From positions 62,001 to 126,000 of the forward strand of contig NZ_JASZYK010000005.1 in NCBI RefSeq assembly GCF_030317035.1: a DNA stretch of 64,000 nt. Direction: 5' to 3'. The notes under the pieces are model-generated. The model was not told the DNA's origin and ran no database searches. It was given only the letters and a program-made list of their open reading frames with translations. Position numbers and translations under genes: made by a program. Origin of the DNA: Variovorax sp. J22G73 (GTDB lineage Bacteria > Pseudomonadota > Gammaproteobacteria > Burkholderiales > Burkholderiaceae_C). Numbering within the stretch: position 1 is the stretch's first letter; each line of letters opens with the position of its first letter. Shown here in pieces: positions 59,342-64,000 of this stretch.

Positions 59342-60277
59342 ATGCGTTCTTCTTCTCCTTCTTCATCTTCCGCCGCCACGTCCGTGCGCACCTACGGCAT
59401 GCACGAGCGTGCCGACCACCTCGACTTCGACATCCGCTTCCAGGGCGCGCGCAACGAGCTCACGCTGCCGCACCGGCATGCGTACTTCCAGATCCAGGTC
59501 GGCATCGAAGGCAGCTCGCAGCAGGCCATCGGCGGCGAGGTGCGGCCCTTCGGCCCGCGCCACCTGAGCTTCGTGCTGCCGTACCGGGTGCACGTCATTC
59601 CGCATCCGCCCGAGGCGCTGTACTGCATCGTCAACTTCGACCAGCGCTTTCTCTGGCCCGAGCTCGAGGTCGATGCGCTCGACCTGGACGACGTGTCGCT
59701 CGCGCGGCACCCCGACCTCGCGCCCTTCCTGTTCCAGGAGTACGTCGACTTCGCCTTCGACGAGGCCGACTTCGCGCGCATCCGCGGCTGGCTCGACGAG
59801 TTGCACGCGCTGAACACCGGCCGCAACTTCGGCGCGAAGATCGCGATGCGCGGCATCGTGCAGCAGGTCATCGGGCTGGCGTGCATGCGCCAGGAGCAGG
59901 CGCTGATGCGGCTCTCGCTCCAGCACAACGGCAAGACCTCGCAGCGCGACGCCCTGCAGCGCGTGGTGCGCTACGTGCGCGACAACCTCGACAAGCCGCT
60001 GTCGCTCACCGACGCAGCCGCCGCCGCGTTCCTCTCGCCCAACTACCTGGCCAACCTGCTGCGCAAGGAAACCGACCGCACCTTCACCGACCTGGTGACC
60101 GAGCGGCGCATCGAGCGCGCGAAGGAGCTGCTGTCGTCCACCTCGCTGCTGGTGCGGGAGATTGCGCACCAATGCGGCTTCACCGACGAGGCCTACTTCA
60201 ACCGGCGGTTCAGGCAGTGGGTGGGGACCACGCCGCGCAACTTCCGGCGCGAGCACGTGGTGGGCACGCGCGGCTGA
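59342..60277 (+). CDS. AraC-family transcriptional regulator
   Basis: 311 aa. N-terminal cupin-like sensor (LTLPHRHAYFQIQVGIEGSSQQAIGGEVRPFGPRHLSFVLPYRVHVIPHPP), then two C-terminal helix-turn-helix units: LSLTDAAAAAFLSPNYLANLLRKETDRTFTDLVTERRIERAKELL and VREIAHQCGFTDEAYFNRRFRQWVGTTPRNFRR. ATG 59342 used; ATG 59399 (MHERADH) is possible. 71 bp after the FAH gene on the same strand, so perhaps its regulator. Confidence 0.9.
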   Translation: MRSSSPSSSSAATSVRTYGMHERADHLDFDIRFQGARNELTLPHRHAYFQIQVGIEGSSQQAIGGEVRPFGPRHLSFVLPYRVHVIPHPPEALYCIVNFDQRFLWPELEVDALDLDDVSLARHPDLAPFLFQEYVDFAFDEADFARIRGWLDELHALNTGRNFGAKIAMRGIVQQVIGLACMRQEQALMRLSLQHNGKTSQRDALQRVVRYVRDNLDKPLSLTDAAAAAFLSPNYLANLLRKETDRTFTDLVTERRIERAKELLSSTSLLVREIAHQCGFTDEAYFNRRFRQWVGTTPRNFRREHVVGTRG

Positions 60278-60311
60278 CCGGGTTCGAAGCGACGCTTGAC
60301 GGCGCGCACGG

Positions 60312-61832
60312 CTAGCTGCGTTCGCAGGCCCGCGCCAGTTGCGACAGCCGCTTCACCAGCGGCTCGAACAGCTCCGCCGATGTGTTGCCGTAGCCCAGCA
60401 CCAGCCCGTTGTCCGTGGGCAGCGGCTGCATCGCGAACCCCGACAGCGCGGACGGCGCGATGCGATGGCGCAGCGCCTCGGCGGCGATCTTGCGGTCGTC
60501 GAAGCGCTCCGGCAGCCGCACCGTCAGGTGCAGGCCGCAGTAGCCGCCTTCGATCTCGTGCGGCACCTTCAGGTGCTTGTGCAGCGCCAGCCGCAGCGCC
60601 AGCTGCCGGTCGCGGTACAGCCGGCGCATGCGGCCCAGGTGGCGGCTGAACTGGCCGCTCTCGATGAAGTCGGCCATGGCCAGTTGCTCGTAGCGGTGGC
60701 CGCCGCGCAGCATTTCTTCGAGCGGCGACTGCACGCTCGCCACCAGGTGCGCGGGCAGCACCACAAAACCCAGCCGCAGCGACGGGAACATGGTCTTGCT
60801 GAAGGTGCCCACGTAGAGCACGGGCGCGTCGTCGACCAGCCCCTGCATCGCGCCGATGGGCTCGCCGGTGTGGCGGAACTCGCTGTCGTAGTCGTCCTCG
60901 ATGATCCAGGCGCCGTGCTCGCGCGCCCGCGCGATCAGCTCCAGCCGGCGCGCGATGCCCAGCACCGCGCCGGTCGGATACTGGTGCGAGGGCGTGGTGT
61001 AGACCAGCCGGGGCGGGTGCCTGCGCCAGTCTTGCGCGCTCGCGCACAGGCCCTCGGCGTCGACGCGCAGCGGCACCACGCGCAGGTCGCCCGCATGCAT
61101 CGCGGCCTTGACGCCGCGGTAGCCCGGGTCTTCGACCCAGCCGGTGTCGCCGGGGTTCGACAGCAGCCGCACGCACAGCGTGATGGCCTCCTGCGCGCCC
61201 TCGGCGATGACGACCTGCCGCGGCTCGCAGCGCACGCCGCGCGCCACCGACAGGTGCCGTGCAATGGCCGCGCGCAACGGCGGTTCGCCCAGCGGGTCGC
61301 CGTAGCCCAGCGCGGCGGCGCCCGCGCCGCGGATCGCGCGGTCGAGCGCGCCGCGCCATGCGGCAAACGGAAAGTGCGACAGCGCGGGCACGCCGGGGCG
61401 CAGCGCCGCGTCCGCGTCGGCGCGGGAGGCGCTGGGCCTGATCGACGCGAGGCGCTTGGCCGTGACGGGCGCAGCAGCAACAGGCGCGGTGCCTGTGCGG
61501 GAGCGAGGCGTCGGTGCCGGCGTCGGCGCCGACAGTTCGGTCACGCGCGTGCCCTGGCGGTCGGGCTGCACATAGCCCTCGGCGGCCAGGTGCTCGTAGG
61601 TGGCGGTGACGGTGTTGCGCGAGATGGCGAGCGACTCGGCCAGTGCGCGCGAGCCCGGCAGGCGGCTGCCGGGGGCCAGGCCGCCGTCGAGAATGGCGCG
61701 CTTGAGCCGGTCGTACAGCTGGCGCTGCATGGAGCCCGCGTCGCGGTCCTTCACGAGCGGGGATTCGAGCGGCGCGGCGGCGGCGGTGTGGGCGGCGGGG
61801 GCGGTGTGGGAGCGGGGAATTCGTGGCACCAT
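60312..61832 (-). CDS. MocR-type GntR/aminotransferase regulator (PdxR-like)
   Basis: 506 aa. N-terminal GntR winged helix (MQRQLYDRLKRAILDGGLAPGSRLPGSRALAESLAISRNTVTATYEHLAAEGYVQ) joined to a fold-type I aminotransferase domain with the PLP lysine in YVGTFSKTMFPSLRLGF and the Asp in WIIEDDYDSEFR. MocR proteins sense pyridoxal phosphate or amino compounds. ATG 61832 is 95 bp from the divergent GNAT gene, so it likely regulates that gene. The GTG at 61868 would lengthen the N-terminus without conserved sequence. Confidence 0.92.
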   Translation of the reverse strand: MVPRIPRSHTAPAAHTAAAAPLESPLVKDRDAGSMQRQLYDRLKRAILDGGLAPGSRLPGSRALAESLAISRNTVTATYEHLAAEGYVQPDRQGTRVTELSAPTPAPTPRSRTGTAPVAAAPVTAKRLASIRPSASRADADAALRPGVPALSHFPFAAWRGALDRAIRGAGAAALGYGDPLGEPPLRAAIARHLSVARGVRCEPRQVVIAEGAQEAITLCVRLLSNPGDTGWVEDPGYRGVKAAMHAGDLRVVPLRVDAEGLCASAQDWRRHPPRLVYTTPSHQYPTGAVLGIARRLELIARAREHGAWIIEDDYDSEFRHTGEPIGAMQGLVDDAPVLYVGTFSKTMFPSLRLGFVVLPAHLVASVQSPLEEMLRGGHRYEQLAMADFIESGQFSRHLGRMRRLYRDRQLALRLALHKHLKVPHEIEGGYCGLHLTVRLPERFDDRKIAAEALRHRIAPSALSGFAMQPLPTDNGLVLGYGNTSAELFEPLVKRLSQLARACERS

Positions 61833-61927
61833 GAAATGAAGAATGCGTGGCGCTTTCCATGGAGCCACGGCTCGGCTACTTTACGTGCTCCCGCACCGTT
61901 TCTCCAGCTGCTTCGAAAGACACCCGC

Positions 61928-62641
61928 ATGCCAGAGCGCCACAACGAATTCGGCCAGTCCGTCGGCCCCGAGGTCCCCGGTTGGGCGCCGCGCGCATTGC
62001 CGCCGCGCCAACCGGTGGAAGGGCGCTTCTGCACGCTGGTGCCGCTCGATGCGGCCACGCATGCCGACGACCTCCATGCCGCCTACGCGCAGGCGCCGGA
62101 TGGACGCGACTGGACTTACCTGTTCGTCGAACGACCGGCCGACCTGCAGAGCACCCGCGCCTATGTGGAGCGTGCGTCCCAAAGCGCGGACCCCATGCAC
62201 TTCGCCGTGGTCGACGGCCAGAGCGGTCGGGCCGTAGGCACCTTGGCGCTGATGCGCATCGACCCCACGCACGGCGCCATCGAGGTGGGCAGCGTCACCT
62301 TTTCGCCGCTGCTCAAGCAGACGCCGATGTCGACCGAAGCCCAGTACGTGCTGATGAAGCTCGCCTTCGACACGCTGGGCTATCGCCGCTACGAGTGGAA
62401 GTGCGACAACTTCAACGAGCCCTCCAAGCGCGCGGCGCTGCGGCTGGGCTTTCAGTTCGAAGGCATCTTTCGCCAGGCCGTGGTCTACAAGGGGCGAAGC
62501 CGGGACACGGCGTGGTTCTCGATCACCGACCGCGAATGGCCGGCCTTGCGCACCGCCTTCGAGCGCTGGCTGTCGCCCGAGAACTTCGATGCGCAGGGCC
62601 GCCAGCGCATGTCGCTGGACAAGTTCCGCCTGCCGTCCTGA
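61928..62641 (+). CDS. GNAT-family N-acetyltransferase (RimJ/RimL type)
   Basis: 237 aa. Acetyltransferase_3-type domain: EGRFCTLVPLDAATHADDLHAAY, HFAVVDGQSGRAVGTLALMRIDPTHGAIEVGSVTFSPLLKQTPMSTEAQYVLMKLAFDTLGYRRYEWKCDNFNEPSKRAALRLGFQFEGIFRQAVVYKGRSRDTAWFSI. Uses acetyl-CoA to acetylate an amine (peptide N-terminus or small molecule). ATG 61928. Divergent from the MocR gene. Confidence 0.92.
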   Translation: MPERHNEFGQSVGPEVPGWAPRALPPRQPVEGRFCTLVPLDAATHADDLHAAYAQAPDGRDWTYLFVERPADLQSTRAYVERASQSADPMHFAVVDGQSGRAVGTLALMRIDPTHGAIEVGSVTFSPLLKQTPMSTEAQYVLMKLAFDTLGYRRYEWKCDNFNEPSKRAALRLGFQFEGIFRQAVVYKGRSRDTAWFSITDREWPALRTAFERWLSPENFDAQGRQRMSLDKFRLPS

Positions 62642-62657
62642 GCTTGGGCTCCCCGGG

Positions 62658-63575
62658 TTATTTCGCAGCGGGCGCGGGGAGCGCCTCGCACAGAAAGTCG
62701 AGAAAGGCGCGTACCACCTCGGGCAAGGTGCGCCCGGCCAGGGTCTGCAGCTCGACCGAGCGGTCGCGCATGCCGCGCTCGCGAATTTCCGCGGCATGCA
62801 GCTCGCCGCGCCGCACGCGTTCGCGCACGGTGATCTCGCCGGCAATCGCGAGGCCGCCGCCGTGCAGCACGAAGTTGGCGAGCGCCTCGAAGCGGTTGGT
62901 CACCAGCGCGGGCTCGAACACCACGCCGCGGTTGCCGCAGGCCACGTCGAACAACTGGCGCACGGTGGTGTCGGGCCCCGACAGCGCGATGGGAAACGGC
63001 AGCATCTGCGCCAGCGTCACGCTGCGGTGCCTGGCCAGCGCATGGTCGGGGCGCATCAGCGCGAACACCGAGGCCGTCTGGCGGTGCGCCACGCGAACGC
63101 CCTGCACCGCGGCGCGGCTGTAGGTGAGGCCGATGTCGGCGTTGCCGAGCAGCACGGCCTCGGTGACCTCGGCGGGGTCGCAGGCCCTCAGCTCGAACTG
63201 GATGCCGGGGTGCAGCGCGCGAAAGGCGACGATGGCCTGCGGCAGGAACTCGTTGGCAAAGCCCGACGAGCACGCGATGCGCACATGCCCGCGCTGCAGG
63301 CCCTGCAGCCCCTGGATGTCGGACACCACGCGCTCGGCCTCCAGCGCACCGCGCCGCGCATGCGCGGCCAGCAGCTCGCCGGCGGCGCTGGGCACCATGC
63401 CGCGCGGGCGGCGCTCGAACAGCGGCACGCCCAGCAGCTCCTCGAGCATGGCCACCTGCCGGCTGATGGCCGAGGCGCCGACGTTCAGGCGCGTGGCCGC
63501 CTCGGTCAGCGAGCCGCTGCGCACCACCTCGAGAAAGTAGCGCAGCGAGGTTTCCTGCAGGCGATGGGACGTCAT
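62658..63575 (-). CDS. LysR-family transcriptional regulator
   Basis: 305 aa. Helix-turn-helix (SLRYFLEVVRSGSLTEAATRLNVGASAISRQVAMLEELLGVPLFERRPRGMVPSAAG), then effector domain (GHVRIACSSGFANEFLPQAIVAFRALHPGIQFEL). ATG 63575 is preferred; ATG 63605 is possible. Divergent from the secreted peptidase at 63722 (146 bp), which is its probable target. Convergent with the GNAT gene. Confidence 0.9.
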   Translation of the reverse strand: MTSHRLQETSLRYFLEVVRSGSLTEAATRLNVGASAISRQVAMLEELLGVPLFERRPRGMVPSAAGELLAAHARRGALEAERVVSDIQGLQGLQRGHVRIACSSGFANEFLPQAIVAFRALHPGIQFELRACDPAEVTEAVLLGNADIGLTYSRAAVQGVRVAHRQTASVFALMRPDHALARHRSVTLAQMLPFPIALSGPDTTVRQLFDVACGNRGVVFEPALVTNRFEALANFVLHGGGLAIAGEITVRERVRRGELHAAEIRERGMRDRSVELQTLAGRTLPEVVRAFLDFLCEALPAPAAK

Positions 63576-63721
63576 GGCGGCGGGCGCAGGCGGGCTGCGT
63601 TGCATAAAACGCAAAGATATCCCGAAAAATCGGCAATTGTTCAAAGGCACGGCTTTGCCTAGACTGCCTCCGAACTGTCACCAAACTGTCGCCGATCCAT
63701 CGCACAAGCGGACCCACACCC

Positions 63722-64000
63722 ATGCCACTCCAGCCCAGAACCTCGCGCAGCCCCTTCTCGCGCAGCCCCTTCTCGCTGCTCCCCCTGGCTTTCGTCGCGG
63801 CCGCGTGCATGGCCACCGTGGCCAGCGCCGCCGACCTGTCCGCCGCCGATGCCGAGCGCCACGCGCAGGCCACCTACCGCGAGTACTTCGAGCTGCTGTC
63901 CCTGCCCAACGATGCCATCGCGCCGGAAGACGTCCGCAAGAACGTCGATTGGCTGGAGCAGGCCTTTCGCAAGCGCGGCTTCACCACGCAGCAACTGCCC
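63722..64000 (+). CDS. Exported M20-type metallopeptidase, N-terminal fragment
   Basis: Only the first 93 codons are inside the window. A signal peptide with a duplicated RSPFS (15-bp tandem repeat, 63746-63775) and a hydrophobic core ends near ASAAD. The start of the mature protein (AERHAQATYREYFELLSLPNDAIAPEDVRKNVDWLEQAFRKRGFTTQQLP) resembles M20/M25/M40 dipeptidases. The catalytic residues lie beyond the edge, so the family call rests on N-terminal similarity only. Confidence 0.75.
   Translation, partial: MPLQPRTSRSPFSRSPFSLLPLAFVAAACMATVASAADLSAADAERHAQATYREYFELLSLPNDAIAPEDVRKNVDWLEQAFRKRGFTTQQLP

Overview
The window is very GC-rich, with long shadow frames opposite most genes. Its content is typical of a soil or plant-associated member of the Comamonadaceae (order Burkholderiales): an orphan tripartite-tricarboxylate (Bug-type) binding protein, many LysR/AraC regulators, lipoproteins with a Cys-Gly-Gly-Gly N-terminus, and several ABC uptake systems. 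Variovorax or a close relative is my best guess. It looks chromosomal. I see no rRNA, tRNA, insertion sequence, prophage or CRISPR array, and no gene-free stretch longer than about 220 bp. All start positions are my choices from start codons, Shine-Dalgarno sequences and overlaps.

Layout. 0.1-4.8 kb (minus): a secreted phosphorus-scavenging group (Tat phospholipase C, a small lipoprotein, a phosphodiesterase lipoprotein). 5-12.6 kb: short-chain dehydrogenases, an XRE regulator, and a NemR-like electrophile-stress unit (repressor, DJ-1/PfpI protein, alpha/beta hydrolase, divergent MFS pump) with matching operators, then a CynX-type exporter. 12.6-17.3 kb (minus): an AraC regulator and a RidA / threonine dehydratase-like / Bug binding protein / DUF2817 unit. 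17.5-21.3 kb: two secreted esterases. 21.5-29.4 kb (minus): a catabolic operon made of a complete Liv-type ABC importer, a beta-keto acid cleavage enzyme (BKACE) and two dehydrogenases, divergent from a GAF/PucR-type regulator. 31.7-33.2 kb: an AbiE type IV toxin-antitoxin module. 33.3-38.9 kb: a LysR regulator and a phosphonate operon (PhnD, PhnC, PhnE, Fe-alcohol dehydrogenase, PhnX). 38.9-43.4 kb: MFS transporter, second DUF2817 protein, class I glutamine amidotransferase and LysR. 43.6-48.5 kb: housekeeping genes (guanine deaminase, dCTP deaminase, YpfJ-like protease, RhlE-like helicase, small lipoprotein).

48.6-58.4 kb is the most unusual part, a probable organosulfur-utilisation locus. 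On the minus strand four genes overlap by 4 bp at each junction: a DszC/SfnB-like flavoprotein, an SsuA-like binding protein, a Gln-type thiol dioxygenase (3-mercaptopropionate dioxygenase type) and a protein with four rhodanese domains. Divergently there are another binding protein, an SsuD-like flavin monooxygenase, a class II aldolase and two more binding proteins. All four binding proteins carry twin-arginine signals, and no ABC permease or ATPase for them is present here. 58.5-64 kb: a fumarylacetoacetase-family hydrolase with an AraC regulator, a MocR regulator, a GNAT acetyltransferase, a LysR regulator, and the start of a secreted M20-type peptidase cut by the window edge.
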